A DNA stretch of 62,713 nt from Phycisphaerae bacterium (GCA_025924315.1 JAICIO010000026.1:1-62713); one strand, 5' to 3'; shown: positions 27,113 through 34,901, numbered from the stretch's first letter. Program-made: numbers and translations. The notes: generated by a model not told the origin, from the letters alone.

Positions 27113-27128
27113 TTTGTAACGAAAAGGG

Positions 27129-27437
27129 TTACGCCTTGATCTTCACGAAGACGCCGGCCGGGACGACGAGGCGGTTGAGCGCTTCGACCGTACGGGCCGT
27201 GGGTTCGAAGATGTCGATCACGCGTTTGTGCGTGCGCATCTCGAACTGTTCACGGGACTTCTTATCGATGTGCGGGCTGCGCAGAACCGTGTACCGCTCG
27301 ACGCGGGTCGGCATCGGAATGGGACCGCAGACCCGGGCATTGGTCCGCTTGGCGTGATCGACGATTTCCTTCGCCGACGCGTCAAGTGCCCGGTGGTCGT
27401 ACGCTTCCATCCGAATTCGAATCCGATCGCCAGTCAT
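27129..27437 (-). CDS. rpsJ: 30S ribosomal protein S10
   Basis: The 102-residue protein contains [19 protein letters not shown] and [16 protein letters not shown], the S10/NusE signatures. It works both in the head of the 30S subunit and in antitermination with NusB. It is the first gene of the S10 part of the block, with its own promoter upstream. Confidence 0.97.
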   Translation of the reverse strand: MTGDRIRIRMEAYDHRALDASAKEIVDHAKRTNARVCGPIPMPTRVERYTVLRSPHIDKKSREQFEMRTHKRVIDIFEPTARTVEALNRLVVPAGVFVKIKA

Positions 27438-27517
27438 TGGTCCTGTCTTTCCAGTCCAGTCAGCCGCGAACTTCCGACAAAATGTCCCCGCTCACCTGCG
27501 AAATGAGCGAGGGGAAG

Positions 27518-27545
27518 ACTTTAGCGACAATTCCTACCGTGTCAA
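27518..27545 (-). promoter_or_regulatory. Sigma70-like promoter of the S10 operon
   Basis: On the minus strand TTGACA (27545-27540) and TAAAGT (27523-27518) are 16 bp apart. Transcription would start near 27511, about 75 nt before rpsJ. The early transcript contains CCCCTCGCTCA pairing with TGAGCGGGG, a hairpin in the leader. The -35 box overlaps the end of the PrsW-like gene. Confidence 0.65.
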
Positions 27546-28826
27546 TAGAGACGAAGGATTTGCGCCTGCATCAGTACGCTCCTGATCCGACGTGGGTTCA
27601 GACACCGGGTCGTGAACCTCGACCAGGTTGGCCCATTCGATCTGAAAAGCGAGCCACAAAAAGCTGACCGCTCCGCTGATCAGGGCACCGGTTTCCATTC
27701 CGCGGTTTAGATACGTCGCGAAAAGGCCATGCAACAGCAACGGGACCAACAACAGGGCAACGGCCAGCTTGCCTTTGTGCTTTGACCAGCCGCGGGTCCA
27801 GCGCTCGTGGTTGAAAAGCGCGACGCCAATGCTCGCGGTCCATGTCGCCTGCATCGCAACGCCGGTGACGAACCTCAGCACATAATCGCTCGCGGGCGAG
27901 AAGCCGTTGTAGAACTCGCGCGAGTAGTTGATCCCCTCAGCGACGCCAAATCCCACGCCCGCCGCCATGCCCCACAGCGCCAGCCCCCGCCATCCCGGCT
28001 TTCCGACACAAGCCGTGTACAGAAAGAACAGCGGAAGCGCTTTCACCAGTTCCTGGCATAGTCCGGCACCTATGGAAAAGCTCAGGAAGCTGGCGGTAAA
28101 GTCAATGTGGCGCGTCGACGCGTAGTACGAGAAGCTGATGAACTTGCACAGGTAGAAAAACATGACGATGTACCCATCGCCGCGCATTTCGTAGCCTTCG
28201 GTCCAGTCGGTCGCGTAATGCAGGATGACGAAGAAGAGCAGTCCGACCGCGGCTGTGAATACCGCTACCCAGAATAAGTGCAGCAAGCGAGTGACTCGCG
28301 GCCCGAACATTAAGCGCACGATCGCGAGAAAGAGGACCGCAGCCCCCGCCGCGATGCCCCAGTGCCCCCACGTGTTGTACGGCAGCAGCGCCCCTTCGAG
28401 CCTGTTTTCGGGAATGGCGGAGAAGAAATCACGCGTTCGTATCACGTGTTTCTGCTGATAGATCTGTGTCAGCCGATCGACGATCTCCGGGTGCTTCGCG
28501 AGCGACCGCGCCATTTGACTGTTGAAGTCGGCATGCCCGGTATGCGTCACATCCCAAACGAGCGGCGCCAGCGCGAGAAGCAGTACGCCGTACAACCGAT
28601 GCCGCCAAACCGACGGCGACGCCGGCACATACTCCTCCGGATACCGCGCCGACTTCTTCTTCACGTGCGTTTTCTTCGCAGGCTCAGGCGCCGGTTCAGG
28701 CTCACTCACGACTGGCGTAAGGATGAACTTTTTCCCGCAAGTCGGGCAAGTCCCCTTCTCCCCAATCGCCTCCTCCGGCGCCTGCAACTCACGACGGCAC
28801 TTCGGGCATCGAACGGTGACTTCCAT
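27534..28826 (-). CDS. PrsW-like intramembrane metalloprotease with N-terminal zinc ribbon
   Basis: The 430-residue protein starts with a zinc ribbon (VRCPKC, Cys 7/10, and TCPTCG, Cys 27/30), then a Pro/Lys linker and about nine membrane segments. CQELVKALPLF, GVGFGVAEGINYS and LLLHGLFATYL match the Glu, Glu and His positions of the PrsW superfamily (related to CAAX proteases). PrsW in Bacillus cleaves an anti-sigma factor; the target here is unknown. It sits between fusA, which has its own terminator, and rpsJ. I start it at 28826 so that the ribbon begins at once. Confidence 0.8.
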   Translation of the reverse strand: MEVTVRCPKCRRELQAPEEAIGEKGTCPTCGKKFILTPVVSEPEPAPEPAKKTHVKKKSARYPEEYVPASPSVWRHRLYGVLLLALAPLVWDVTHTGHADFNSQMARSLAKHPEIVDRLTQIYQQKHVIRTRDFFSAIPENRLEGALLPYNTWGHWGIAAGAAVLFLAIVRLMFGPRVTRLLHLFWVAVFTAAVGLLFFVILHYATDWTEGYEMRGDGYIVMFFYLCKFISFSYYASTRHIDFTASFLSFSIGAGLCQELVKALPLFFLYTACVGKPGWRGLALWGMAAGVGFGVAEGINYSREFYNGFSPASDYVLRFVTGVAMQATWTASIGVALFNHERWTRGWSKHKGKLAVALLLVPLLLHGLFATYLNRGMETGALISGAVSFLWLAFQIEWANLVEVHDPVSEPTSDQERTDAGANPSSLLTR

Positions 28827-28871
28827 AAACGTCCCCAAGAAGTGCCCGAAGAATACCGACCGAGTCGGACA

Positions 28872-28908
28872 AAACAAAAGCAGGCTGGTCGCAATGACCA
28901 GCCTGCTT
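28872..28908 (-). terminator. Intrinsic terminator of fusA
   Basis: On the minus strand AAGCAGGCTGGTC, loop ATTGC, GACCAGCCTGCTT, then TTGTTTTG: a 13-bp perfect stem with a T-rich tail, 29 bp after the fusA stop. Confidence 0.88.
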
Positions 28909-28936
28909 TCGTCTAGTTCTGATCGATCACAACGGC

Positions 28937-31090
28937 TCAGGCCGCCGCTTCGATGATCTGGTTGCGGACGTTTGTGGGAACCGGGGCGTACTTCAGCGGT
29001 TCCATCACCGCCGCGGCGCGACCTTGGCTCATCGAGCGGAGTTCGGTTGTGTAGCCGAACATTTCAGAGAGCGGCACTTCTGCTTCGACCACGACCGTAT
29101 TGCCACGCTCTTCGCTGTTGACGATCAATCCGCGACGACGATTGAGGTCGCCCGTGACGTTACCGACGAAATCCTTCGGTGTCGTCACGACGAGCTTCAT
29201 GATCGGCTCGAGCAGCGTCATGCCCGCCCGCTTGCACGCGTCCTTAAACGCGCCGGAGCCCGCCAACTCGAACGCGATCTGCGACGAGTCCACCGGGTGT
29301 TCGCTGCCATCGACCAGCGTAATCTTCGCGTTGATCAACTGATAGCCCGCGAGCACGCCGGTCTTGGCGGCCTGACGCGCGCCGTACTCGACCGACGGAA
29401 TGTATTCCTTCGGAATCGATCCGCCAAAGATCTTGTTCTCGAATGCGATGCCGTCCGCCCAGCCAAGCTTCTTCAGCGTCTCCGCGTCGAGCATCTGGCC
29501 CGTCGCCGGATCCGTGCCATCGAATGGCGAGATGTTGATCACGCAGTGACCATACTGACCGCGACCACCCGACTGCTTTACGTGCTTGTACGAAACGTCT
29601 TCGGCCGAGCCAGTGATGGTTTCGCGATAGCTTACCTTCGGCTTGCCGACCTGCACGTCAACCTTGTAGTCGCGCGTGAGACGCAGCTTGATGATTTCAA
29701 GGTGCAGCTCACCCATGCCGGCGATGATCGTCTCGCCGGTTTCCTTGTTGTAGGTCGCGCTGAACGTCGGATCCTGGCGACGCAGGTTGGTGAGCGCATT
29801 GCCAAGCTTGTCCTTGTCGGCGGCCGACTTCGGTTCGATCGACATGCTGATCACCGGCTCCGGGAACGTCGGGCGTTCCAGCACGAGCGGATGGTCGAGA
29901 TCGCACAGTGTGTCGCCGGTCATCGCTTCGTTCACACCGATGACCGCCACGATATCGCCCGCTTCCGCGCTGTCGCGCGGGATGCGGTCGTCGGCCGACA
30001 TCTGGAACATTCGGCTGACGTTTTCCTTCGTACCCTTGTTCGCGTTCAGCACGCGCGTGCCCTTCTCGAGCTTGCCCGAGTAGACGCGCACGTACGTGAG
30101 CGTGCCGAACTTGTCGTCCACGATCTTGAAGGCAAGGCCACAGAACGGCTCTTCCGGAACGCGCTTGCGCTCAATAATCTTGTCGTGATCCTTGAGATCG
30201 ACGCCCTTCGCCGGCGGCATGTCGAGCGGATTCGGGAGATAATCGATCACGCCGTCGAGCAGCGCCTTCACGCCGACGTACTTGTATGCCGATCCACAGA
30301 ACAGCGGATGCGCTTTGAATTCGATCGTGCCCTTCCGCAGAGCGGCGCGAATCTCATCTACCGTCAATGATTCCGGATCCGTCAGATATTTCTCGGCCAG
30401 CGAATCATCCAGCTCCGCCACCTTCTCGAGCATGATCGCGCGATAGTGGTTGTACTTTTCCTTCATGTGCTCGGGGACCGGCTTTTCGACAACGGTCTGG
30501 CCCTTGTCCTTCTCGTCGCCGATGTTGGTGTACAGACCCACACCGCGGATCAGGTCGATGATGCCTTTGAAGTTCTCCGCCTCGCCGTCCGGGATGACAA
30601 CCGGGATCGCGGGCGCACCGAGACGATCGAGGATCGTGCGGTAGCAGAACTCGTAGTCCGCCCCGACCTTGTCCATCTTGTTGACGAAGCAGACGCGCGG
30701 AACATTGTATTTGGTCGCCTGACGCCACACGGTTTCGGACTGCGCTTCCACGCCTTCCTTGCCGTCGAACACCGCCACCGCGCCGTCGAGCACGCGCAGC
30801 GAACGTTCCACCTCCGCGGTGAAGTCCACGTGGCCGGGGGTGTCGATCAGATTGATGTTGTAGAGGTCGCCGTTGCGCTTCCATTCGCAGAACGTCGCGG
30901 CCGAGTTGATCGTGATGCCCCGCTTCTGTTCTTCCGGATCGAAGTCCATGACAGCGGTGCCTTCATGCACTTCGCCGACCTTGTGCACGCGACCGGTGTA
31001 ATACAGGATGCGCTCGGAGGTGGTGGTCTTGCCGGCGTCAATATGAGCGGCGATGCCGATGTTGCGGATCTTGGTAAGGTCGCGAGACAT
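28937..31090 (-). CDS. fusA: Elongation factor G
   Basis: The 717-residue GTPase drives ribosomal translocation. G1 is AHIDAGKTTTSER, G3 is DTPGHVDFT, G4 is NKMDKVG, and the G2 effector segment is EQKRGITINSAATF. Domains II-V follow, with the domain IV tip SGGRGQYGHCVI and the C-terminal SMSQGRAAAVMEPL. GAAGGAG lies 6 nt before the ATG. Only one EF-G is in the window; tuf, rpsL and rpsG are not beside it. Confidence 0.97.
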   Translation of the reverse strand: MSRDLTKIRNIGIAAHIDAGKTTTSERILYYTGRVHKVGEVHEGTAVMDFDPEEQKRGITINSAATFCEWKRNGDLYNINLIDTPGHVDFTAEVERSLRVLDGAVAVFDGKEGVEAQSETVWRQATKYNVPRVCFVNKMDKVGADYEFCYRTILDRLGAPAIPVVIPDGEAENFKGIIDLIRGVGLYTNIGDEKDKGQTVVEKPVPEHMKEKYNHYRAIMLEKVAELDDSLAEKYLTDPESLTVDEIRAALRKGTIEFKAHPLFCGSAYKYVGVKALLDGVIDYLPNPLDMPPAKGVDLKDHDKIIERKRVPEEPFCGLAFKIVDDKFGTLTYVRVYSGKLEKGTRVLNANKGTKENVSRMFQMSADDRIPRDSAEAGDIVAVIGVNEAMTGDTLCDLDHPLVLERPTFPEPVISMSIEPKSAADKDKLGNALTNLRRQDPTFSATYNKETGETIIAGMGELHLEIIKLRLTRDYKVDVQVGKPKVSYRETITGSAEDVSYKHVKQSGGRGQYGHCVINISPFDGTDPATGQMLDAETLKKLGWADGIAFENKIFGGSIPKEYIPSVEYGARQAAKTGVLAGYQLINAKITLVDGSEHPVDSSQIAFELAGSGAFKDACKRAGMTLLEPIMKLVVTTPKDFVGNVTGDLNRRRGLIVNSEERGNTVVVEAEVPLSEMFGYTTELRSMSQGRAAAVMEPLKYAPVPTNVRNQIIEAAA

Positions 31091-31151
31091 AAATGCTCCT
31101 TCGAGAGACGAACGAATCCTGTAAGAAACGAGTTGGACTATTGAGTCTTAT

Positions 31152-31210
31152 GTAGGGTGTGCTTCAGCACACCGTCTTTCGTCGCAATGGTGTGCTGAAG
31201 CACACCCTAC
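31152..31210. repeat. REPIN-like inverted pair, GTAG/CTAC type, copy 3
   Basis: GTAG, GGTGTGCTTCAGCACACC, a 15-nt loop, GGTGTGCTGAAGCACACC, CTAC. Arms are perfect inverted repeats. It lies in the untranslated region upstream of fusA. Confidence 0.88.
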
Positions 31211-31216
31211 AAAACG

Positions 31217-31244
31217 AAAAAACCCAGAGAGAGAAGTCCCTGGG
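31217..31244 (-). terminator. Intrinsic terminator of the first fusA-upstream small transcript
   Basis: On the minus strand CCCAGGGA, loop CTTCTC, TCTCTGGG, TTTTTT: an 8-bp stem with one G-U pair and six T. It faces fusA, so it ends the upstream transcript or attenuates fusA. Confidence 0.8.
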
Positions 31245-31458
31245 CGTGTGGCTGAGCGGATAGATTGGGTACGCTTGCCAAAACCCCGGGACGGCATCGG
31301 CTCGATGCCGACTCAGCCGCGAGGCTTTGGCCGACACGAGCCTTTACAGTGGCTCGATCTTCATTTCACTCCTGGACAGACTTCAAACGATATCGACAGT
31401 ACGTCCGAAAAAGGCCCAAAGTTTGGCGTAATTCGGATTACTTCAACTTCGTTTTGAG
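31217..31458 (-). ncRNA. Candidate small RNA or fusA leader 1
   Basis: About 242 nt between a good promoter and an intrinsic terminator, with no convincing reading frame. Predicted helices include GTAAT/ATTAC, GAGCC/GGCTC, GGCATCG/CGATGCC and an outer GGCTGAG/CTCAGCC. I looked for marks of tmRNA, RNase P RNA, SRP RNA and 6S RNA and recognised none. It may be a free small RNA or an attenuated leader of fusA, which starts 127 nt beyond the terminator. Confidence 0.55.
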
Positions 31459-31464
31459 CGGAGA

Positions 31465-31492
31465 AGTGTAGCGGCCCACACTTCAGCGTCAA
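31465..31492 (-). promoter_or_regulatory. Sigma70-like promoter of small transcript 1
   Basis: TTGACG (31492-31487) and TACACT (31470-31465) on the minus strand, 16 bp apart, giving a start near 31458. Confidence 0.62.
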
Positions 31493-31561
31493 GTAATTCT
31501 ACCCAGAAATCCCCGTTTTTGCCGCCATAATCGGGTCTAGTCACTCCCGCACCGGCCCCGA

Positions 31562-31600
31562 AAATGAAAAAGAAAGCCCGGGTCTTTTGAACCCGGGCTT
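31562..31600 (-). terminator. Intrinsic terminator of small transcript 2
   Basis: On the minus strand AAGCCCGGGT, loop TCAAAAG, ACCCGGGCTT, then TCTTTTTCATTTT: a 10-bp perfect stem and a T-rich tract. Confidence 0.88.
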
Positions 31601-31920
31601 CGTGCAGACTAGCTGCTGTTGAGCTACCGAAGCAGCTGCGTGTATCGCCGGAATCGCACCGGCGAAAGCTGCTTACAGCAGCCCACACTTACAGTCAGAA
31701 TTGGTCACGGATCACCTCCATTTCGATATCCTGAGTCCCCGTACACGGGGGATCGAAGGACAGGCCTCGCCCAACCGCCGCGAGAACTCTTCAAGGGTGA
31801 CTGCCAGCCGATTTGGGAACGACTCACGTCGTGACCGGGACATCGACTTTAGTATGACCCTCTACTGTCCCGCCGCCGGGCTCTTCCTCCCGGAAACGCC
31901 TTCCCGGGAACAAATCGAAC
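31566..31920 (-). ncRNA. Candidate structured small transcript 2 with embedded mini-ORF
   Basis: About 355 nt from a sigma70-like promoter to a strong terminator. Stems seen in order: CCCGGGAA/TTTCCGGG, CGGGACA/TGTCCCG, CCCCGT/ACGGGG, and a long 3' structure in which ACAGCAGC pairs with GCTGCTGT outside AAGCAGCT/AGCTGCTT and CGCCGG/CCGGCG. Between them is an 11-aa frame (31673-31708) with an extended ribosome-binding site. It could be a leader, a dual-function RNA or a minimal peptide gene. No known RNA family was recognised. Confidence 0.55.
31673..31708 (-). CDS. Possible 11-residue peptide with extended Shine-Dalgarno
   Basis: GTG start, peptide MTNSDCKCGLL, TAA stop. The preceding GGAGGTGATCC (31719-31709) is complementary over 11 nt to the 3' end of bacterial 16S rRNA (GGATCACCTCC) and the GGAGG core is 6 nt from the start codon. 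A possible 43-codon frame (31712-31843) ends with a TGA that overlaps this site. Such short frames arise by chance, but this ribosome site is exceptional. Function unknown. Confidence 0.4.
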   Translation of the reverse strand: MTNSDCKCGLL

Positions 31921-31926
31921 GCTCGA

Positions 31927-31956
31927 ATGATACGCAACACAGCGAAAAAAGATCAA
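31927..31956 (-). promoter_or_regulatory. Sigma70-like promoter of small transcript 2
   Basis: TTGATC (31956-31951) and TATCAT (31932-31927) on the minus strand, 18 bp apart, giving a start near 31920. Confidence 0.58.
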
Positions 31957-31984
31957 CGAAAAATCTGAAGCGCCCACTTCACTC

Positions 31985-32047
31985 CTCTGGCCGCTTGCGG
32001 CTTAGCAGAAGGCCATGAACTGTTCGCTAAGCCGCAAGCGGCCAGAG
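31985..32047. repeat. 22-bp perfect inverted repeat, REPIN-like
   Basis: The arm CTCTGGCCGCTTGCGGCTTA (plus GC) at 31985-32006 is repeated inverted at 32026-32047. Each arm contains the inner palindrome GCCGCTTGCGGC. It lies just after the anti-sigma gene and may also end its transcript. Confidence 0.8.
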
Positions 32048-32061
32048 AACAAAAAACACCT

Positions 32062-32793
32062 TCAGCGTTTCATCGTCACGGCGCCGCCAAGCATCTCAAC
32101 AAAATGCGAAAGATCCTGCTCGTTCACATCCGAAACCGCAGTGTACCGCAATCCGCCGCGCGACCACGTGACGAGGTTGTACCCATTGTGCTGAGACGAG
32201 CGCGCCGCCGAATCCTCCTCGCTCGTGGGCCACACAAACACATTGATGACATGTTTCCCATGCTGATAAATAATCGCCGCCACGGTGCGATGCTCGATAT
32301 AGTCGAGTCGCCCACCCACGAGCGGAAACCCCTCGCTCTTCAAATCAACCACCGAAGGCGAGAAGTCGATCTTCCCGCTGAACCACGGCTTCACCGTGTG
32401 CTGATCCGTCGAAGGCACATCGAGCAGATGATCGCCTTGAAGCGACCGCACATGCGACGCCGTGATTTCGTCCGCGAGCTGAGTCGCATTCGATCGCGAC
32501 GTGCCGATGTACCACCCCGCCGCAGGAAGAACGAAGAGCAACAGAACTGCCGCAATTCGAGCAAGCATTCGACCGCGCATCGGTTTCTCTTCGACATCGC
32601 GTCGAAGCGCAGACGGCGCGCCGTATTTCAATGCCGGATCACCGAGAACGCGTCGAAGCGACCGAATCTCGCTCAGCTCTTTCACACATTCCGCACAACT
32701 CTCAAGGTGCGATTCCACTTCCGTCGCGCTCACGAGATCCAGCTCGTCGGTCGAGTACGCATCGAGAAAGTTTCGAACGGTTTCGCAGTTCAT
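32062..32793 (-). CDS. Anti-sigma factor with zinc-finger domain
   Basis: The 243-residue protein begins MNCETVRNFLDAYSTDELD and has the zf-HC2 motif HLESCAECVKEL (His-x3-Cys-x2-Cys, near residues 29-36), a linker, one membrane helix (about 79-95) and an extracytoplasmic domain. This is the usual layout of an inner-membrane anti-sigma factor that holds its ECF sigma until a signal arrives. Its ATG overlaps the sigma stop by 4 bp, so they are translationally coupled. Confidence 0.87.
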   Translation of the reverse strand: MNCETVRNFLDAYSTDELDLVSATEVESHLESCAECVKELSEIRSLRRVLGDPALKYGAPSALRRDVEEKPMRGRMLARIAAVLLLFVLPAAGWYIGTSRSNATQLADEITASHVRSLQGDHLLDVPSTDQHTVKPWFSGKIDFSPSVVDLKSEGFPLVGGRLDYIEHRTVAAIIYQHGKHVINVFVWPTSEEDSAARSSQHNGYNLVTWSRGGLRYTAVSDVNEQDLSHFVEMLGGAVTMKR

Positions 32794-33356
32794 TCGAATA
32801 CCTCCCCTCGATACGCCGCGAGCAATTCCTTCAGCCGCTCTCTCGCCCGTGACAATCGCGACATGACTGTGCCAATCGGCACACCAATCACCGCCGCGAC
32901 TTCCTTGTACGACAACCCTTCGATCTCCCGCAGCACAACCGCCTCGCGAAATTCATCCGGCAGCAACTCAATCGCCCGCCGCACGTCGCTCGCCTGTTGC
33001 GTCCGCTCGAGCGCGCGGTCCGGACCACTCGAAGGAGGTGACGCAAGGTCGTTCAGCGTCTCATCGGATGTCACACCGTCGCGTCTCCGCGTGTGCCATG
33101 TGTTACAGGTGTTCCGCACGATCTTCAGCAGCCACGTTCGCGGTTCGTCATCGCGGCACTGGTCGCTGAATCTGACCGCTCGCAAGAGCGCTTCCTGCAC
33201 GATGTCCTGCGCATCGTGCTCGTTACGGCAGAGCCAGCGCGCGAGGTTGTAGGCCGCGTCGAGATGGCGCACGAGCTTCGCACGCATCTCCGGTCGCGCG
33301 GGCATCGCCGGCGGTAGATCGGTCATTCGCTGCAGCACGTCATCCGTCTCAGACAC
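32790..33356 (-). CDS. ECF-type RNA polymerase sigma factor
   Basis: The 188-residue protein has region 2 (NLARWLCRNEHDAQDIVQEALLRA, with the -10 recognition helix) and region 4 (AIELLPDEFREAVVLREIEG then SYKEVAAVIGVPIGTVMSRLSRARERL). I chose the GTG at 33356 because GGAG lies 7 nt upstream; a GTG at 33362 and an ATG at 33323 are alternatives. It is divergent from the cupredoxin gene, a probable target. Sequence class within ECF factors not assigned. Confidence 0.9.
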   Translation of the reverse strand: MSETDDVLQRMTDLPPAMPARPEMRAKLVRHLDAAYNLARWLCRNEHDAQDIVQEALLRAVRFSDQCRDDEPRTWLLKIVRNTCNTWHTRRRDGVTSDETLNDLASPPSSGPDRALERTQQASDVRRAIELLPDEFREAVVLREIEGLSYKEVAAVIGVPIGTVMSRLSRARERLKELLAAYRGEVFE

Positions 33357-33370
33357 GGCCACACTCCGCT

Positions 33371-33409
33371 TTATTCCCCTGGTCAGAAAGATTTTCTCTG
33401 CGGGAATAA
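33371..33409. promoter_or_regulatory. Mirrored GGGAATAA boxes between ECF sigma and cupredoxin genes
   Basis: GGGAATAA occurs on the plus strand at 33402-33409 and on the minus strand at 33378-33371, separated by 23 bp. Such boxes resemble ECF -35 elements. The plus copy would start transcription near 33437, 40 nt before the cupredoxin ATG. The minus copy would start within the first codons of the sigma gene, so its use is less sure. Confidence 0.5.
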
Positions 33410-33477
33410 CCCACCGCCCACGCCAGTCAGCTTGCCCGTCCGCAGATTCACATGCGGGAAAAACAAAGGAGTTTCAA

Positions 33478-33831
33478 ATGATTCGATCTATATGCCTCGG
33501 CCTCGCACTAACGCTCTGCCTCGCGATGTGGGGCTGCGCGGATGACATGGTGACCACCGCACCAACGACCGCGCCCTCCGAGCAGGTCATCAAGATCGAC
33601 AACTTCACTTTCGATCCGCCCAAGCTCACCGTTACGCGTGGGACCAAAGTCACGTGGATCAATCACGATGACGTCCCGCACACCGCGACGAGCAGCGCTT
33701 CGCCCAAAGCGTTTGATTCCAAAGCGCTCGATACCGACGACAAGTTCTCGTTCACGTTCACGATGCCCGGCGAATACGCGTACTTCTGCGCGATTCATCC
33801 GCATATGACCGGCACCGTCATCGTGAAGTGA
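33478..33831 (+). CDS. Plastocyanin/amicyanin-like cupredoxin lipoprotein
   Basis: The 117-residue protein has a signal peptide with lipobox LAMWGC (Cys 20). The cupredoxin fold keeps the type 1 copper ligands: His 68 in DDVPHTA, then Cys 104, His 107 and Met 110 in FCAIHPHM. It should carry single electrons or buffer copper at the membrane surface. AAAGGAG precedes the ATG. It is followed 28 bp later by a metallophosphoesterase and is divergent from an ECF sigma/anti-sigma pair that may control it. Confidence 0.9.
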   Translation: MIRSICLGLALTLCLAMWGCADDMVTTAPTTAPSEQVIKIDNFTFDPPKLTVTRGTKVTWINHDDVPHTATSSASPKAFDSKALDTDDKFSFTFTMPGEYAYFCAIHPHMTGTVIVK

Positions 33832-33859
33832 CAACACCAAGTTCGAACAGGAGATCATC

Positions 33860-34813
33860 ATGTCAGATGAAACGATTCAATCAACCAGCGGCGATGGCAT
33901 CGACCGCCGGGGATTTCTCAAGTGCATGGTGTGGGTCGGCACCGCCGTCGTATGGAACATCGGCAGCGGTGGCATTCTTCAAAGCCGCGCGCTCGGGGCC
34001 GGCGCACCGGTCGAGGAAACCTCAGGCTTCTCCTTCGCGCAGATCAGCGACAGCCACATCGGCTTCACCAAAGAGCCGAACAAGAACGTCACCGCCACGC
34101 TCCAGCTCGCGATCGACCGCCTCAATCAACTCAAGAATCCGCCGAAGTTTCTGGTTCACACCGGCGATCTCACGCACCTCTCCAAACCCGCGGAGTTCGA
34201 CACCGTCGATCAGCTTCTCAAGACCGCGCCTGCGGAGAAAACGCTGTACGTGCCGGGCGAGCATGATGTCTTTACCGACGATGGCCAGGCCTATCTCGAT
34301 CGCTATGGCAAAGGCACCGTCGGCCTTGGATGGCACAGCTTCGATCATCACGGCATTCACTTCATCGGCCTCGTCAACGTGATGAACCTGAAAGCGGGCG
34401 GGCTCGGTGTCCTTGGCCGCGAACAACTCGAATGGCTTGAGCGCGATGTGAAGTCGCTCGGCAGCAGCACGCCGATCGTCGTCTACGCGCACGTTCCGCT
34501 CTGGACGATCTATCCGAAATGGGGCTGGGGAACTGAAGACGCGGAGCAGGCGCTCGCGTATCTGAAACGCTTCGCGTCCGTCACAGTCCTCAATGGCCAC
34601 ATCCACCAGGTCATGCAGAAGGTCGAGGGCAACATCACGTTTCACACCGCGCGCTCGACGGCATTCCCGCAACCCGAACCGGGAAAGGCGGAGTCGCCCG
34701 GACCGATCAAGAATCTCCCGGCTGCGCAGCTTACCAAGATGCTTGGCCTGACCAGCGTCAGCTACGCCGAACATGACGGTTCGCTGGCGCTCGTCGATCG
34801 CACGCTTGAGTGA
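33860..34813 (+). CDS. Tat-exported metallophosphoesterase
   Basis: The 317-residue protein has a Tat-like signal (DRRGFLKCMVWVGTAVVW). Calcineurin-like metal motifs follow: ISDSHIG (Asp 64, His 66), HTGDLTH, PGEHDVF, YAHVPLW and NGHIHQ. The first set differs from the usual GD-x-H only in details. It should hydrolyse a phosphate ester in the periplasm with two metals, maybe Fe or Mn. GGAGAT precedes the start. Co-transcribed with the cupredoxin; substrate unknown. Confidence 0.87.
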   Translation: MSDETIQSTSGDGIDRRGFLKCMVWVGTAVVWNIGSGGILQSRALGAGAPVEETSGFSFAQISDSHIGFTKEPNKNVTATLQLAIDRLNQLKNPPKFLVHTGDLTHLSKPAEFDTVDQLLKTAPAEKTLYVPGEHDVFTDDGQAYLDRYGKGTVGLGWHSFDHHGIHFIGLVNVMNLKAGGLGVLGREQLEWLERDVKSLGSSTPIVVYAHVPLWTIYPKWGWGTEDAEQALAYLKRFASVTVLNGHIHQVMQKVEGNITFHTARSTAFPQPEPGKAESPGPIKNLPAAQLTKMLGLTSVSYAEHDGSLALVDRTLE

Positions 34814-34901
34814 GCAATATCTGCGTTCGAAAAGCGTTGAAAAATTAGGCAGTTCTGCGGATAACGCCAGCCTGGACCGAACGTATCATCAATAGGCTAC
34901 A

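Noticed and set aside
31240-31460. tRNA, tmRNA, RNase P RNA or SRP RNA upstream of fusA
   Set aside because: No T-arm consensus, no tag reading frame, no GAGGAAAGTCC-type core and no GGAAGCAGC loop were found.
31443-31688. 81-codon minus-strand frame starting GTG
   Set aside because: It crosses the strong terminator at 31562-31600 and the promoter at 31465-31492 and has no ribosome-binding site at a proper distance.
31709-31719. 3' end of a 16S rRNA gene on the plus strand (GGATCACCTCC)
   Set aside because: The flanking bases do not match 16S rRNA (no GTAACAAGGTA upstream); on the minus strand it reads as a ribosome-binding site.
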